Below are positions 1 through 10,492 of a DNA stretch of 64,000 nt, piece by piece. The position numbers and the translations under genes were made by a program. The notes under the pieces are model-generated. The model searched no databases and had not been told where the DNA came from. It saw only the letters and a list, made by a program, of their open reading frames with translations. Source of the stretch: Hahella sp. HN01 (GTDB lineage: Bacteria; Pseudomonadota; Gammaproteobacteria; Pseudomonadales; Oleiphilaceae). Positions within the stretch are counted from its first letter, which is position 1, and each line of letters starts with the position of its first letter. The DNA is taken from positions 126,502 to 190,501 of the forward strand of contig NZ_JAHMIN010000004.1 in NCBI RefSeq assembly GCF_018986435.1, in the 5' to 3' direction.

Positions 1-2
1 GA

Positions 3-1280
3 CTGTCTGACTGGCTTGATTATGTGTCGCAACTGCATACTCAGGTCATAGAAATGGGACTGGATCGCGTCAATGACGTATTTCGCCGACTTTGCCGCAA
101 CGCCAGGCTGGCGAAAACCGTGGTGACCCTTGCAGGAACCAACGGTAAAGGCTCTACGCTCGCGGCGGTAGAGGCGCTTGCTCTCGCCGCGGGCAAAACG
201 GTAGGCGCTTACACATCGCCTCACATCCTGCGTTTTAATGAGCGTGTGCGCATTAATGGCGTTGATGTCAGCGACGAGGCGCTTGAAGAGGCGTTCGCCG
301 CTGTAGAAACGGCTCGCGGCCAAACGGCGCTGACCTATTTCGAGTTCACCACGTTGGTGGGGTTCTACTTGTTTCAACAGGCCAAACTGGACGTGGTTCT
401 GCTGGAAGTCGGTCTGGGCGGGCGCCTGGATGCGGTTAACATTGTCGATCCTGATCTGGCGGTGATCACCAGTGTGGACCTGGATCATCAGGAATGGCTG
501 GGCGACTCACGTGAAGATATCGGCCGCGAAAAGGCGGGTATTCTGAGGCCGGGCATTCCTCTCGTCATCGCCGAAGACGCTCCGCCAACCAGTGTGGTGG
601 ACGTAGCAGGAAAGCTGGGGTGCGCAACCTTCATTTGGCGTCAGGACTTTACTCTCGAACGCACTGGCGATGCGTCGCAAACTCTGCAATGGCGCGGTCG
701 TCGCAAGCATGCGGACATGGTCATTGACGGACTGAGCGATAACGGTCTGCCTATGGCCAATATGGCTGCGGCGATGCAGGCCGCCATGCTGCTGGACTTT
801 GCGTTGTCGGAATCTCAAATTGCCGCTGCAATCGCCGGCGTCAAGGTGCAGGGACGTTTCCAGTTGCTGCGCCGTGACCCGGAAGTGTACGCCGATGTGG
901 GGCATAATCCCCACGCTGCGCGCTATCTCAAACAATGGCTGGGCGGATTGCCGGTTAAAAAAACGCAGGTGGCGGTATTTTCAGCGCTGAAAGATAAGGA
1001 TGTGGCGGGCATCGTCAAAGAACTCGCTGGCGTATTCGACCGCTGGTTTGTCTTTCCTCTCAATGTGGGTCGGGCCATGCCGCTGGCGCAACTGGCGGAA
1101 TTGGTCGAGCAGAATCAACCCGCGCCGCTGCAAACCTGCGATTCCTTGTCGGAGTGTCTGGCTCAGGCGTCATCCGAAGTGGGCTCAGGCGGGCGTATCG
1201 TCGCCTTCGGTTCTTTTTTCACCGTGGCGGAAATTTTTCAAAACGGTATGATGGGAACCGATGAGGGAGACGGTCGCTAA
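3..1280 (+). CDS. folC: Bifunctional folylpolyglutamate/dihydrofolate synthase, 5' end outside the window
   Basis: A cytoplasmic ligase that adds glutamate to dihydropteroate or folates using ATP, the last step in making retained folate. The reading frame is open from base 3 and includes LSDWLDY just before the first in-window start (GTG at 24). That resembles the usual FolC N-terminus, so the true start lies before the window and only a few residues are missing. Visible motifs are the P-loop GTNGKGST, the GLGGRLDAVN segment, DHQEWLG with the switch-like aspartate/histidine region, and DVGHNPHAA near the C-terminal Rossmann-like domain. The next gene follows after 77 bases on the same strand, in an order (folC, SPOR protein, cvpA, purF) common in pseudomonad relatives. 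Identification is secure; only the start is missing. Confidence 0.95.
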   Translation: MSDWLDYVSQLHTQVIEMGLDRVNDVFRRLCRNARLAKTVVTLAGTNGKGSTLAAVEALALAAGKTVGAYTSPHILRFNERVRINGVDVSDEALEEAFAAVETARGQTALTYFEFTTLVGFYLFQQAKLDVVLLEVGLGGRLDAVNIVDPDLAVITSVDLDHQEWLGDSREDIGREKAGILRPGIPLVIAEDAPPTSVVDVAGKLGCATFIWRQDFTLERTGDASQTLQWRGRRKHADMVIDGLSDNGLPMANMAAAMQAAMLLDFALSESQIAAAIAGVKVQGRFQLLRRDPEVYADVGHNPHAARYLKQWLGGLPVKKTQVAVFSALKDKDVAGIVKELAGVFDRWFVFPLNVGRAMPLAQLAELVEQNQPAPLQTCDSLSECLAQASSEVGSGGRIVAFGSFFTVAEIFQNGMMGTDEGDGR

Positions 1281-1357
1281 ACGGATCGTCTCCACAGTCT
1301 TTTAATCCATTTGGTTTTTTCCATCATGATTTCTATTTACAGTCTCAGGGTTTTTCT

Positions 1358-2155
1358 ATGGATGGATTAAAGCAGCGTATTGTCGGCGCTATTGTGCTGG
1401 TGTCTCTGGCGGTCATATTTCTGCCCATGTTGTTCGATAACGCCCAGCAGGAAAAGACATCCCAGATCATTATCATTCCTGACAAGCCGGAAACGCCCAA
1501 TTTCACTATCGAAGAAGCCAAAGCGCCGCAACTGAGCGCAGGCGACGCCAATGCTGCAATGCCAGCGCAGCCGGTTGATACGCAAACTGGCGATGCGGTC
1601 GCGGACGAAACTTCCCGGATCTCAGGCTCCGCAGAGGAAATCGCCCAAGAAGCGGCCATGGCGGAGATGCACAACATGAGTGAATCCAAGCCGGCCGCAA
1701 CGACGCCAGAGCCAGCTCCGCAAAAGGTTGTGGAAGCGAAGCCGGAGCCTAAACCTGAACCGCAATCCAAGCCTGAACCCAAACCTGTGGTGAAGGCGGA
1801 GGAAAAGCCTGCGACGACGGTAGCCGTGGCGACCCCATCAGCCGCCAGCGTCAAGAACGAGACCAAAGAGGCGCCTAAGGATTACAGTCTGGATAAAGAC
1901 AAGTCTCCCGCCGCATGGTCAATTCAAATCGGTACGTTCAAGAATCGCGAAAGCGCTTTGAAAATTCGTAATGAACTGCATGGCGACGGCCATCCTGCAT
2001 TTACTCAGGAATATCGCAGCTCAGAAGGCGAAAACCTGGTTCGGGTCTTCGCCGGGCCGGTAATGGAGCGCAGTCAGGCGGACAAGCTCAAGACTCAGGT
2101 GGATAAGCGCTACAAAGTCAACTCCCTCGTCGTGCAATATCGCCCAGGGCAATAG
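1358..2155 (+). CDS. SPOR-domain inner-membrane cell-division protein (DedD-like)
   Basis: A 265-residue bitopic protein. A short cytoplasmic N-terminus is followed by one membrane segment (about residues 9-27, GAIVLVSLAVIFLPMLF). Next comes a long low-complexity periplasmic linker with a Pro/Glu/Lys-rich stretch near residues 125-150, and a C-terminal SPOR domain from about residue 186 (AAWSIQIGTFKNRESA) to the end. SPOR domains bind denuded glycan strands at the septum, so a role in late cell division is expected. Length, topology and position between folC and cvpA fit DedD of Gammaproteobacteria. I call it by domain because SPOR proteins diverge strongly in sequence. It is likely co-transcribed with folC. 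Confidence 0.85.
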   Translation: MDGLKQRIVGAIVLVSLAVIFLPMLFDNAQQEKTSQIIIIPDKPETPNFTIEEAKAPQLSAGDANAAMPAQPVDTQTGDAVADETSRISGSAEEIAQEAAMAEMHNMSESKPAATTPEPAPQKVVEAKPEPKPEPQSKPEPKPVVKAEEKPATTVAVATPSAASVKNETKEAPKDYSLDKDKSPAAWSIQIGTFKNRESALKIRNELHGDGHPAFTQEYRSSEGENLVRVFAGPVMERSQADKLKTQVDKRYKVNSLVVQYRPGQ

Positions 2156-2210
2156 CCCGCCGCGACAAAGCATTAGTTTTTCTGCCCCCTCCTTTTTGCT
2201 AGAATGATGC

Positions 2211-2229
2211 GCCCCCGAAATACGGGGGC
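2211..2229 (+). terminator. GC-rich hairpin before cvpA
   Basis: Seven-base perfect arms GCCCCCG (2211-2217) and CGGGGGC (2223-2229) enclose a five-base AAATA loop. No T-run follows, so it may be a weak terminator, a processing site or part of the cvpA leader. A TAGAAT box at 2200-2205 just upstream could be a -10 element, without a convincing -35. Confidence 0.35.
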
Positions 2230-2253
2230 TAATTACGCTATTTCCAGGATGCT

Positions 2254-2742
2254 ATGATGATTTGGGCCGATTGGGTCATTATTGGAATTATTGGTTTATC
2301 CACGGTAGTCAGCCTGGTCAGAGGCTTCGTCAAAGAGGCGCTTTCTCTGGTTACCTGGGTTCTCGCATTTATAGTGGCGCGCATGTTTTATGTGCATTTG
2401 GCCACGCTGCTGGAAGGGCTTATCTCTGTACCTTCCGTCAGGCTGATCGCAGCCTTTGTCATACTTTTCATTGTAACGCTCATTATCGGCGCGTTGCTGA
2501 ACCATTTGATTTCCGCATTGGTGAAGTCCACAGGCCTGTCCGGTACCGATCGTACCCTGGGCATGGCGTTTGGAATGATCCGGGGCGTGGTGTTGGTTGT
2601 CGTTGTCGTGGCGCTGTTGCGACTGACTCCCGTCGTACAGGACCCCTGGTGGTCGGAATCGACGTTAATTCCCCATTTTGAAAAATTGGAAGCTTGGTCG
2701 CGGTCGGTCTTCGGCGACCCCATAGCGTCTATGCTTACATAA
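2254..2742 (+). CDS. cvpA: CvpA family membrane protein
   Basis: A 162-residue inner-membrane protein with four predicted hydrophobic segments (roughly residues 5-22, 28-48, 64-88 and 108-125). It has the family features WADWVIIGIIGLST at the N-terminus and GLSGTDRTLGMAFGMIRG in the cytoplasmic loop before the last membrane helix. CvpA is needed for colicin V production in E. coli and is implicated in envelope homeostasis; its biochemical activity is unknown. It sits 44 bases before purF, the arrangement seen in E. coli and Pseudomonas, so the two are probably one transcript. The ATG at 2254 is immediately followed by a second ATG, either of which could initiate. Confidence 0.93.
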   Translation: MMIWADWVIIGIIGLSTVVSLVRGFVKEALSLVTWVLAFIVARMFYVHLATLLEGLISVPSVRLIAAFVILFIVTLIIGALLNHLISALVKSTGLSGTDRTLGMAFGMIRGVVLVVVVVALLRLTPVVQDPWWSESTLIPHFEKLEAWSRSVFGDPIASMLT

Positions 2743-2786
2743 ACCGCTTAAATTTTGCGCGAGATTCAAAGACGAGGTAACCATAC

Positions 2787-4307
2787 ATGTGCGGTATTGT
2801 TGGTATTGTGGGTAAAGCGAATGTTAATCAGGACCTTTACGACGCACTCACCGTGTTACAACATCGTGGCCAGGACGCCGCGGGAATCGTTACCTTCCAG
2901 GACGACCGTTTTTTCCTGAGAAAGGACAACGGTCTTGTGCGCGACGTGTTCCGCACTCGCCATATGATGCGTCTGGTCGGCAGTGTGGGCATTGGCCATG
3001 TTCGCTACCCCACAGCGGGCTCTTCCAGTTCTGCGGAAGCCCAGCCTTTTTATGTGAACTCTCCTTACGGCATCACGCTGGCCCACAACGGCAACCTCAC
3101 CAATGCGGAAGAGTTGGCTCGCGATATCTTTCGCACCGACCTGCGTCACGTCAACACCAGTTCCGACTCTGAAGTGCTCCTGAATATCTTCGCTCACGAG
3201 CTGCAGAAGCTGGGCAAACTGGTGCCGGAAAAGGACGACGTATTTGCGGCGGTTAAAGCGGTTCATAAGCGTGTGAAAGGCGCATACGCCGTCATCGCCA
3301 TGATTACTGGCTATGGCATCGTCGCCTTCCGTGATCCCAACGGGATTCGCCCGGCCTGCTTCGGCAAACGGGAAACGGCGAAAGGGCCTGAGTACATGAT
3401 CGCCTCCGAAAGCGTGGCGCTCAGCGCGCTGGGCTTCGAGCTGCAACGCGACATCGCTCCGGGCGAAGCAGTTTACATTGAGACTGACGGCAGTCTGCAC
3501 ACGCAGCAGTGTGTGGAAAACCCAAAACTAAACCCCTGTATTTTCGAGTACGTGTACTTCGCTAGACCCGACTCCATCATGGACGGCATTTCCGTCTACA
3601 AGGCGCGTTTACGCATGGGGGATTATCTGGCGGAGAAGATTCATCGTCTGCGCCCTGATCACGATATCGATGTGGTGATGCCGATTCCTGACACCAGCCG
3701 CACTTCCGCCATGCAAATGGCGCTGAGTCTGGGTGTGAAATACCGGGAAGGCTTTATCAAGAACCGCTACATTGGCCGCACCTTTATCATGCCGGGCCAA
3801 AACCAGCGTAAGAAATCCGTGCGTCAAAAGCTGAATCCGATTGCGCTGGAATTCCGCGGCAAAAACGTGCTGCTGGTGGATGACTCCATCGTACGCGGCA
3901 CCACCTGCCGCGAGATCGTGCAGATGGCGCGGGACGCCGGCGCCAAGAAAGTCTATTTCGCCTCGGCGGCCCCGGCTGTGCGCTATCCCAACGTGTACGG
4001 CATCGACATGCCTTCCGCCAACGAGCTGATCGCTCACGGCCGCACGCCGGAAGAAGTGCAGGAACTGATCGGCGCTGACTGGCTGGTGTATCAGGACCTG
4101 GAAGACTTGGTATCTTGCGCTCTGGAAGGCAATCCGAATATAGAAAAATTCGATTGCTCCGTGTTCGATGGCGATTATGTGACTGGCGATGTGAACGATG
4201 AATATCTCCAGCGACTGGAGGCTGTCCGTAACGACAGCAGCAAGTCCAAGCGCGAGCAGGAACTGATGATGGCGCAAGTGCCTCTGGACCTGCACAACGA
4301 CGACTGA
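2787..4307 (+). CDS. purF: Amidophosphoribosyltransferase
   Basis: Catalyses the first committed step of purine synthesis: glutamine amide nitrogen plus PRPP gives 5-phosphoribosylamine. The protein has 506 residues, the normal length. MCGIVGIVG at the start places the catalytic cysteine at position 2, exposed after methionine removal and without a propeptide, as in E. coli. The N-terminal Ntn glutaminase domain ([27 protein letters not shown]) is followed by the phosphoribosyltransferase domain with the PRPP loop [13 protein letters not shown] at about residues 361-373. The ACCA-like leader contains GACGAGGTAA as a plausible ribosome site. Regulation by PurR cannot be shown from the leader. 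Confidence 0.98.
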   Translation: MCGIVGIVGKANVNQDLYDALTVLQHRGQDAAGIVTFQDDRFFLRKDNGLVRDVFRTRHMMRLVGSVGIGHVRYPTAGSSSSAEAQPFYVNSPYGITLAHNGNLTNAEELARDIFRTDLRHVNTSSDSEVLLNIFAHELQKLGKLVPEKDDVFAAVKAVHKRVKGAYAVIAMITGYGIVAFRDPNGIRPACFGKRETAKGPEYMIASESVALSALGFELQRDIAPGEAVYIETDGSLHTQQCVENPKLNPCIFEYVYFARPDSIMDGISVYKARLRMGDYLAEKIHRLRPDHDIDVVMPIPDTSRTSAMQMALSLGVKYREGFIKNRYIGRTFIMPGQNQRKKSVRQKLNPIALEFRGKNVLLVDDSIVRGTTCREIVQMARDAGAKKVYFASAAPAVRYPNVYGIDMPSANELIAHGRTPEEVQELIGADWLVYQDLEDLVSCALEGNPNIEKFDCSVFDGDYVTGDVNDEYLQRLEAVRNDSSKSKREQELMMAQVPLDLHNDD

Positions 4308-4325
4308 TCGTCGGCAGCGTCTTTT

Positions 4326-4361
4326 GCGCATGACGCCGGTCGCTATGTCGGCGTCATGCGC
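4326..4361 (+). terminator. Long perfect hairpin after purF
   Basis: Thirteen-base perfect arms, GCGCATGACGCCG (4326-4338) and CGGCGTCATGCGC (4349-4361), flank a ten-base loop, 18 bases after the purF stop codon. There is no T-tract after either arm, so it is either a factor-assisted terminator or an RNA-stabilising 3' structure. Confidence 0.5.
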
Positions 4362-4519
4362 TACTGTCTAGTCAGCTGCACTAGGATCTATTCAGTCGCA
4401 CGACTACCCATTCAGCGGTCAATTCAATAGACTGCACGGAACAACGCTATAGCGCCAGATAGGGGAGGGCGCTCTCTTGCTCTCCTCAGGCGGCTCCACT
4501 TCATATCCAGGAACAGACG

Positions 4520-5743
4520 ATGTCAGGCAGAAAAACTGAAACCCGTGAGCTTCTGCTGCCCCCGGAAGTAGACTGGCGCGACGCTACGCAGGCGATTCGC
4601 GCGGGCCAGATCCGCACTCAGGAGCAAGAGCATGCGGAAGTGATTTATCCCACTTCCAGCTACGTTTTTAAGTCGGCGGCGGAAGCTGCTGCGACATTTG
4701 CTGGCGATAATCCCGGCAATGTCTATTCACGCTACACCAACCCCACCGTACGCATGTTTGAAGAGCGACTGGCGGCGTTGGAAGGAGCGGAAAACTGTGT
4801 GGCGACCGCTTCCGGCATGGCGGCGATTGTGTCCGCCTGCATGGCGCTACTGAAAAGCGGCGACCATGTGGTCTGTTCCCGTAACGTGTTCGGTACGACT
4901 CACGCCGTATTTGACAAGTACATGAAGAAGTTCGGCGTAGAAACGACTTTTGTACCGCTGACGGACATGGACGGCTGGCGCGCGGCGATCAAACCCAATA
5001 CCCGATTATTGTTTATCGAAACGCCATCCAATCCTTTGAACGAAGTGGCCGACATTGCGACTCTGGCGCAGTTGGCGCACGCCAATGGCGCTTTGCTGGC
5101 GGTGGATAATTGTTTTTGTACGCCGGTTCTGCAAAAGCCGCTGAGTCTGGGGGCGGATTTAGTGATTCACTCGGCGACCAAGTATCTGGACGGCCAGGGG
5201 CGTTGCCTGGGCGGCGCGGTAGTGGGTAACACTGCGTTAACGTCGGAAGTATTGGCGTTCCTGCGCTCCGGCGGCTTTACCATGAGCCCCTTTAACGCCT
5301 GGGTGTTCCTGAAGGGCCTGGAGACGCTGCCTATTCGCATGAAAGCGCATTGTGAGAACGGCATGAAGGTCGCCCAATGGCTGAATGAGCAAAGCTGGGT
5401 GGAGAAAGTCCACTATTGCGGATTGCCTGACCATCCTGGCCATGAACTGGCCACACGTCAGCAGAAAGGCTATGGCGGAGTGCTGTCATTCAAGGTAAAG
5501 GGCGGCAGAGAAGAGGCTTGGTCATTTATCGACAACACCAAGTGGATCTCCATCACCGCCAATTTGGGGGATGTGAAGTCCACTATGACGCATCCGGCGA
5601 CCACCACTCATGGTCGCCTTTCCGATGACGACAAGGCGCTGGCGGGTATTTCCGAGAATCTGATTCGTCTCTGCGTGGGACTGGAGGATTTTGAGGATAT
5701 TCGTGAAGATCTACTGGCTGGCGCAGCGGCGTTGGGCGCTTGA
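4520..5743 (+). CDS. metZ: O-succinylhomoserine sulfhydrylase
   Basis: A PLP enzyme of the Cys/Met metabolism family that converts O-succinylhomoserine and sulfide to homocysteine for methionine synthesis. The protein has 407 residues. The PLP lysine is K221 in HSATKYLDGQGR, the form typical of MetZ. Other family motifs are YSRYTNPTV (about residues 73-81), GMAAIVSA and the VDNCFCTP loop. A position downstream of cvpA-purF is usual for metZ in pseudomonads. Cystathionine gamma-synthase (MetB) is the main alternative, but this gene order and active-site motif favour MetZ. A strong terminator follows. No SAM riboswitch is evident in the 212-base leader. Confidence 0.93.
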   Translation: MSGRKTETRELLLPPEVDWRDATQAIRAGQIRTQEQEHAEVIYPTSSYVFKSAAEAAATFAGDNPGNVYSRYTNPTVRMFEERLAALEGAENCVATASGMAAIVSACMALLKSGDHVVCSRNVFGTTHAVFDKYMKKFGVETTFVPLTDMDGWRAAIKPNTRLLFIETPSNPLNEVADIATLAQLAHANGALLAVDNCFCTPVLQKPLSLGADLVIHSATKYLDGQGRCLGGAVVGNTALTSEVLAFLRSGGFTMSPFNAWVFLKGLETLPIRMKAHCENGMKVAQWLNEQSWVEKVHYCGLPDHPGHELATRQQKGYGGVLSFKVKGGREEAWSFIDNTKWISITANLGDVKSTMTHPATTTHGRLSDDDKALAGISENLIRLCVGLEDFEDIREDLLAGAAALGA

Positions 5744-5750
5744 TTTTAGA

Positions 5751-5781
5751 CGCCGGGGCGGCCGAAAGCCCCGGCGTTTTT
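5751..5781 (+). terminator. Rho-independent terminator after metZ
   Basis: Nine-base perfect arms CGCCGGGGC (5751-5759) and GCCCCGGCG (5768-5776) with an eight-base loop, followed directly by five T residues. It lies eight bases past the metZ stop and closes the purF-metZ unit. Confidence 0.92.
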
Positions 5782-5985
5782 CGTCTGATCCCGCCTGATA
5801 TGACCGCCAGACTGCCGAAAAATGCATCTCCCGCCAACTTGAGCTAGAATAAAGTCAATATAAACAAATAGATAGAGCGCAATTTTAATTTTAGGCGTTA
5901 AATTCTATTAATGCGCGGTTAAGCTGGGTTCACCTAGACTCCCGGCTTGTGTACACTACTGAATATTTAGCCAGCTAAAATCCTT

Positions 5986-8487
5986 ATGCCAGCAGATATA
6001 GAAGACAACAGAGCGAAGCGCTACCTGGAGCAGGGGCTCCGTGAAGGGGTGTTGATCGCTTGTGTTACCATCGCCGTTTATCTGGTGTTGGCCCTGGTCT
6101 CGTATAATCCTTCAGACCCTGGCTGGACCAGCACAGGGCATCATTCCCAGGTCGTTAACTACGCTGGGCGCGTCGGAGCCTGGATTTCCGACGTACTGCT
6201 GTACTTTTTCGGCTACGTCGCCTACTTATTTCCCTTTTTGTTCGTCTTACGATCGGTGCAACTGTTCCGTCAGCGCCATATGCGCCACCCCATCAACTGG
6301 TGGATGGTGGTTATTCGCGTAGTCGGTCTGATTGTGCTGGTGTTGTCCACCTGTTCGTTGTTGACCATGTATTCGGTCAGTGGCCTGAACTCCAGCTCCG
6401 GCGGCATTGTCGGCGCGGAAGTCGCCGGGATGGCGGTCGACACCTTTAACATTATCGGCAGTACGCTGGTATGGGTGGCGCTTTCTTTGTTCGGTTTCAG
6501 CATCGCCACCGGTTTGTCCTGGCTGAAGATCATGGATTGGGTCGGCGCCAAGACACTGGCGTTGTTCCGTCGCATCGGCGAAGAGTTTTCGTCCGCAAAA
6601 GAGAAGATGGGAGAGCGTGCGGAAGCCCGTCGCGAAGAAAAAGCCAGACTAGAAGCCGAAGCGCCGCCTCCCAAGCCTAAAAAGGCGAAACGGGAAGTGA
6701 AAGACTTTGATGACGAGGACGATCGTATTCCGCTGTTGGACTCTCGGGTTAATGTCCCTGAAGAGCAAGAGACTAAAAAGCGTTCCTTGCTGAGTTTCGG
6801 CAAAAAGAAAGCCGAGACCAAAGTTGAGCCCAGTTTGGGCGACACCATGGACGTGGATAGCGAAACGCCCGCGGACCCCGCGGACAAAAAGGTCAGGATT
6901 CTGCCGTTCCAGAAAGAAGCGGGAGGGGAGAGCAAGCGAGCCAAGCGCGCATCACAGCCGTCACTGTTTAACTTTGCGGAAGGCCCATTGCCATCCTTGA
7001 ATCTGCTGGACCCGCCTGAAACCTCGAAAAAAGGCGGCTATTCTCCCGAGGTGCTGGAAAACTTGTCGCGCCTCCTGGAGGTGAAATTGAACGACTTTGG
7101 CGTTGTCGCCGAAGTGGTGGAGGTGAACCCGGGACCGGTGATCACCCGTTTTGAAATCCAGCCTGCGCCTGGCGTTAAAGTCAGTCGCATCAGCAATCTG
7201 GCCAAGGACCTTGCGCGTTCGTTGGCGGTGATCAGCGTGCGTGTGGTGGAGGTTATCCCCGGCAAGTCCGTGGTAGGTATTGAAATTCCTAACGAAAACC
7301 GCGACATCGTGCGTTTGCGGGAAGTGTTGTCCTCTAAAGCCTATGACGATTCCAGCTCGCCATTGTCACTGGGACTGGGTAACGATATTGCGGGTAATCC
7401 GGTTGTCGCCAATCTGGCGAAAATGCCGCACTTACTGGTGGCGGGCACCACGGGTTCCGGTAAGTCCGTGGGCGTGAACGCCATGTTGATCAGTATGCTT
7501 TACAAGGCAACCCCGGAAGAACTGCGCCTTATCATGATTGACCCCAAAATGTTGGAGTTGTCCATCTACGACGGTATTCCTCATCTGCTCACGCCGGTAG
7601 TGACGGATATGAAGGAGGCCGCCAATGCGCTGCGCTGGTGTGTAGGGGAGATGGAGCGCCGCTATCGGTTGATGGCCGCCATGGGCGTCAGAAATATCGC
7701 AGGCTTCAACAAAGTCGTGAAAGACGCCATCACTGCTGGTGAGCCGATTCGCGACCCGATATGGAAACCGGGCGATAATGCGCTTGAAGAAGAGCCGCCG
7801 ATGCTGACCCCACTGCCATTTGTTGTGGTGGTCGTTGACGAATTCGCTGACATGATGATGATCGTCGGCAAGAAAGTGGAAGAATTAATCGCCCGTATCG
7901 CCCAGAAGGCGCGGGCGGCGGGTATTCACTTGATCTTGGCGACCCAGCGGCCGTCGGTGGACGTTATTACTGGTTTGATCAAAGCCAACGTGCCGACCCG
8001 TATGGCGTTTCAGGTGTCCTCTAAGATCGACTCCCGTACTATTTTGGATCAGGGCGGCGCAGAGCAGTTGCTGGGGCACGGCGACATGCTGTATTTGCCT
8101 CCCGGTACTGGCTTGCCAATCCGTGTGCATGGCGCTTTTGTCGACGATGATGAAGTGCACCGTGTGGTGGATGATTGGAAACAACGGGGCGAGCCTGATT
8201 ATCTGGACGAAATTCTCGACGGCGCCACCGACAGCGAGTTTGTCGCTAGTTTCGATGGCGGCGGCGACAATAACAACGGCACCGAAAAAGACGACCTGTT
8301 TGATCAGGCTGTGGCCTTTGTGACCGAAAGTCGCAAGGCGTCCATATCCGCCGTGCAGCGTCGTCTGAAAATTGGCTACAACAGGGCGGCCAACCTGGTT
8401 GACGCGATGGAGGCGGCGGGCGTGGTCTCGTCCGCAGGCCATAACGGCTCCCGGGAAGTTCTGGCTCCACCTCCTCCTAGAGACTGA
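5986..8487 (+). CDS. ftsK: DNA translocase FtsK
   Basis: A septal ATP-driven DNA pump that clears the chromosome terminus and activates XerCD dimer resolution at dif. In 833 residues there is an N-terminal membrane domain with about four hydrophobic segments (residues 20-170). A highly charged linker (about 200-340) follows, shorter than in E. coli. Then come the alpha/beta RecA-like motor with Walker A GTTGSGKS (K493) and Walker B-like [11 protein letters not shown], and a C-terminal winged-helix gamma domain (about 765-825) that reads KOPS sequences. It starts a new unit after the metZ terminator and lies only five bases before lolA, as in E. coli and Pseudomonas. The start codon has a weak ribosome site, but the membrane domain fits this N-terminus. 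Confidence 0.97.
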   Translation: MPADIEDNRAKRYLEQGLREGVLIACVTIAVYLVLALVSYNPSDPGWTSTGHHSQVVNYAGRVGAWISDVLLYFFGYVAYLFPFLFVLRSVQLFRQRHMRHPINWWMVVIRVVGLIVLVLSTCSLLTMYSVSGLNSSSGGIVGAEVAGMAVDTFNIIGSTLVWVALSLFGFSIATGLSWLKIMDWVGAKTLALFRRIGEEFSSAKEKMGERAEARREEKARLEAEAPPPKPKKAKREVKDFDDEDDRIPLLDSRVNVPEEQETKKRSLLSFGKKKAETKVEPSLGDTMDVDSETPADPADKKVRILPFQKEAGGESKRAKRASQPSLFNFAEGPLPSLNLLDPPETSKKGGYSPEVLENLSRLLEVKLNDFGVVAEVVEVNPGPVITRFEIQPAPGVKVSRISNLAKDLARSLAVISVRVVEVIPGKSVVGIEIPNENRDIVRLREVLSSKAYDDSSSPLSLGLGNDIAGNPVVANLAKMPHLLVAGTTGSGKSVGVNAMLISMLYKATPEELRLIMIDPKMLELSIYDGIPHLLTPVVTDMKEAANALRWCVGEMERRYRLMAAMGVRNIAGFNKVVKDAITAGEPIRDPIWKPGDNALEEEPPMLTPLPFVVVVVDEFADMMMIVGKKVEELIARIAQKARAAGIHLILATQRPSVDVITGLIKANVPTRMAFQVSSKIDSRTILDQGGAEQLLGHGDMLYLPPGTGLPIRVHGAFVDDDEVHRVVDDWKQRGEPDYLDEILDGATDSEFVASFDGGGDNNNGTEKDDLFDQAVAFVTESRKASISAVQRRLKIGYNRAANLVDAMEAAGVVSSAGHNGSREVLAPPPPRD

Positions 8488-8492
8488 TATCC

Positions 8493-9122
8493 ATGAAATT
8501 ATTGAAACTACTCTCCGTGGCGGCGTTGAGCGCCGCCAGTATGATGGCGAATGCGGCGGGCGTGGATACGCTCTCCGGCCTTTTGAAAAATGTAGAAACC
8601 TTTACCGCCAACTTCACGCAAACCATGCGTTCCCAGAGCGGACAGGTGATGCAGGAAGTGACTGGCACATTAAAAGCCAAACGCCCGGGTTTGTTCTATT
8701 GGAAAACCAAAGCGCCTTTGGAACAGACCATCGTGACAGACGGCCAGCAGGTTTGGATTTACGATCCGGATCTGGAACAGGTGACGATTCAGCACCTGTC
8801 GCAGCAACTTTCCAACACGCCAGCGCTGCTGCTGAGTGGAGAAGTTGGCAAGATTGATGAACAGTATCAGGTGGAAGAGCAACCGGAATCACAGCCTGGT
8901 CAGGTGGATTTCCTGCTGCGTCCGAAAGGCGTTGATTCCCTGTTCGACACGTTGCAACTGAGTTTTGTTAACGATCAGCTGGTGAGTATGAAGCTGAAGG
9001 ACTCTCTTGGTCAGCAAACCAGCCTTTTCTTCACTGGCGTATCGGTAAATCAAACCATTAGCGAAAAAGCCTTTCACTTTGAGATCCCTGATGGCGTAGA
9101 CGTCATCCGGGAGGCGCCTTGA
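8493..9122 (+). CDS. lolA: Outer-membrane lipoprotein chaperone LolA
   Basis: A periplasmic carrier that takes lipoproteins from the LolCDE exporter to LolB at the outer membrane. The protein has 209 residues, the usual size. A signal peptide ([15 protein letters not shown], ending near MANAAG) is followed by the LolA fold with [14 protein letters not shown] and the [19 protein letters not shown] segment that lines the hydrophobic cavity. The gene begins five bases after ftsK and its stop codon overlaps the rarA start, so ftsK-lolA-rarA are translationally close. A second, divergent LolA-like protein lies at 60776-61630 in this window. Confidence 0.95.
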   Translation: MKLLKLLSVAALSAASMMANAAGVDTLSGLLKNVETFTANFTQTMRSQSGQVMQEVTGTLKAKRPGLFYWKTKAPLEQTIVTDGQQVWIYDPDLEQVTIQHLSQQLSNTPALLLSGEVGKIDEQYQVEEQPESQPGQVDFLLRPKGVDSLFDTLQLSFVNDQLVSMKLKDSLGQQTSLFFTGVSVNQTISEKAFHFEIPDGVDVIREAP

Positions 9123-10465
9123 CGCTGAACCTTTTTGAATCGGAAGAACGTCGCCGGAGCGCACAGTACGCGCCTCTGGCGGCGCGGATGCGTCCCCGCG
9201 TCATTGATGAATATATAGGGCAGACGCATCTGCTGGATGCAGATAAACCGTTACGCAAGGCGCTGGAGCGTGATCAGCTGCACTCAGTTATTTTCTGGGG
9301 GCCCCCTGGCGTAGGCAAAACCTCGTTGGCCCGACTGGTGGCGGGATACACGGGCGCAGAATTTATTACCTTGTCCGCTGTTCAGAGCGGGGTTAAGGAA
9401 ATCCGCGAAGTCAGCCAGCGCGCTCGCGCAAACTCACAAAGCGGGCGCAAGACCATTGTGTTCGTGGATGAAGTCCACCGTTTCAACAAGTCCCAGCAGG
9501 ACGCCTTTCTCCCTTACGTAGAAGAGGGCGCTTTTGTTTTTATCGGCGCCACTACGGAAAACCCCTCTTTTGAGCTGAATAACGCACTGTTATCGCGGGC
9601 GCGGGTGTATCCATTAAAACCGCTCGCCATCGATGACCTGACGGCGCTATTACAACGGGCTCTGACGGACGCTGAAAATGGTCTGGGGCAAACGCCCTGG
9701 AGCTACGACGACGATCTGTTGCGGATGATCGCTGAAGCCGCCAACGGCGATGCGAGACAGGCGCTGAACATACTTGAAACCATGTCTGATCTGGCGGACC
9801 CGGGCGAGCAGGGTGGGATTCTCTCCCGTGAGCTGCTGGCGTCGGTAATGCAGGTTTCACTAAAACGCTTCGACAAAGGCGGAGATGCGTTCTACGATCA
9901 GATCTCCGCATTGCACAAATCCGTGCGCGGCTCCAATCCTGATGGCGCTTTGTATTGGTTCGCCCGTATGTTGAATGGCGGCTGCGATCCTTTGTACGTT
10001 GCTCGTCGCGTGGTGCGTATGGCCAGTGAGGATATTGGCAACGCCGATCCGCGTGGGCTGGATCTCGCGCTTTCAGCCTGGGATGTGCAAGAGCGGCTGG
10101 GCTCCCCGGAAGGCGAGCTGGCGATTGCTCAGGCGATTGTTTATCTGGCGTGTGCGCCCAAGAGCAATGCGGTTTATAACGCGTTTAACGCGGCGATGAA
10201 GCTGGCGGCGGAGTCGCCGGATTATCCGGTTCCCGTGCACTTACGCAATGCGCCGACCAAGTTGATGAAGGAAATGGGCTACGGCAAAGAATACCGTTAC
10301 GCTCATGACGAGCCTGGGGCCTACGCCGCTGGCGAGACGTATTTGCCTGACGAGCTGGATGGCCTGCGTCTGTATCATCCTGTGGAGCGGGGCCTGGAAA
10401 GCAAAGTTAAGGAAAAGCTGGAATACCTGCGGAGTCTGGACGAAGAGTATCAGAGCCGCTCCTGA
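9119..10465 (+). CDS. rarA: Replication-associated recombination ATPase RarA (MgsA)
   Basis: An AAA+ ATPase related to the clamp loader that acts at stalled replication forks. The protein has 448 residues. Walker A is GPPGVGKT (residues 61-68) and Walker B FVDEVHRF (about 115-122). The sensor segment [12 protein letters not shown] is followed by the C-terminal tetramerisation and helical domain ([30 protein letters not shown]). The start is a TTG whose bases overlap the lolA stop codon, giving the four-base overlap seen in coupled genes; a later in-frame start would remove conserved N-terminal residues. The ftsK-lolA-rarA-crcB-serS order is widespread in Gammaproteobacteria. Confidence 0.95.
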   Translation: MTLNLFESEERRRSAQYAPLAARMRPRVIDEYIGQTHLLDADKPLRKALERDQLHSVIFWGPPGVGKTSLARLVAGYTGAEFITLSAVQSGVKEIREVSQRARANSQSGRKTIVFVDEVHRFNKSQQDAFLPYVEEGAFVFIGATTENPSFELNNALLSRARVYPLKPLAIDDLTALLQRALTDAENGLGQTPWSYDDDLLRMIAEAANGDARQALNILETMSDLADPGEQGGILSRELLASVMQVSLKRFDKGGDAFYDQISALHKSVRGSNPDGALYWFARMLNGGCDPLYVARRVVRMASEDIGNADPRGLDLALSAWDVQERLGSPEGELAIAQAIVYLACAPKSNAVYNAFNAAMKLAAESPDYPVPVHLRNAPTKLMKEMGYGKEYRYAHDEPGAYAAGETYLPDELDGLRLYHPVERGLESKVKEKLEYLRSLDEEYQSRS

Positions 10466-10492
10466 ACCACCTGAAATCTGTTCGTGATCATT

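Noticed and set aside
4308..4519. Possible SAM-responsive riboswitch in the metZ leader
   Set aside because: No conserved riboswitch core could be recognised by eye; only the purF hairpin is clear.
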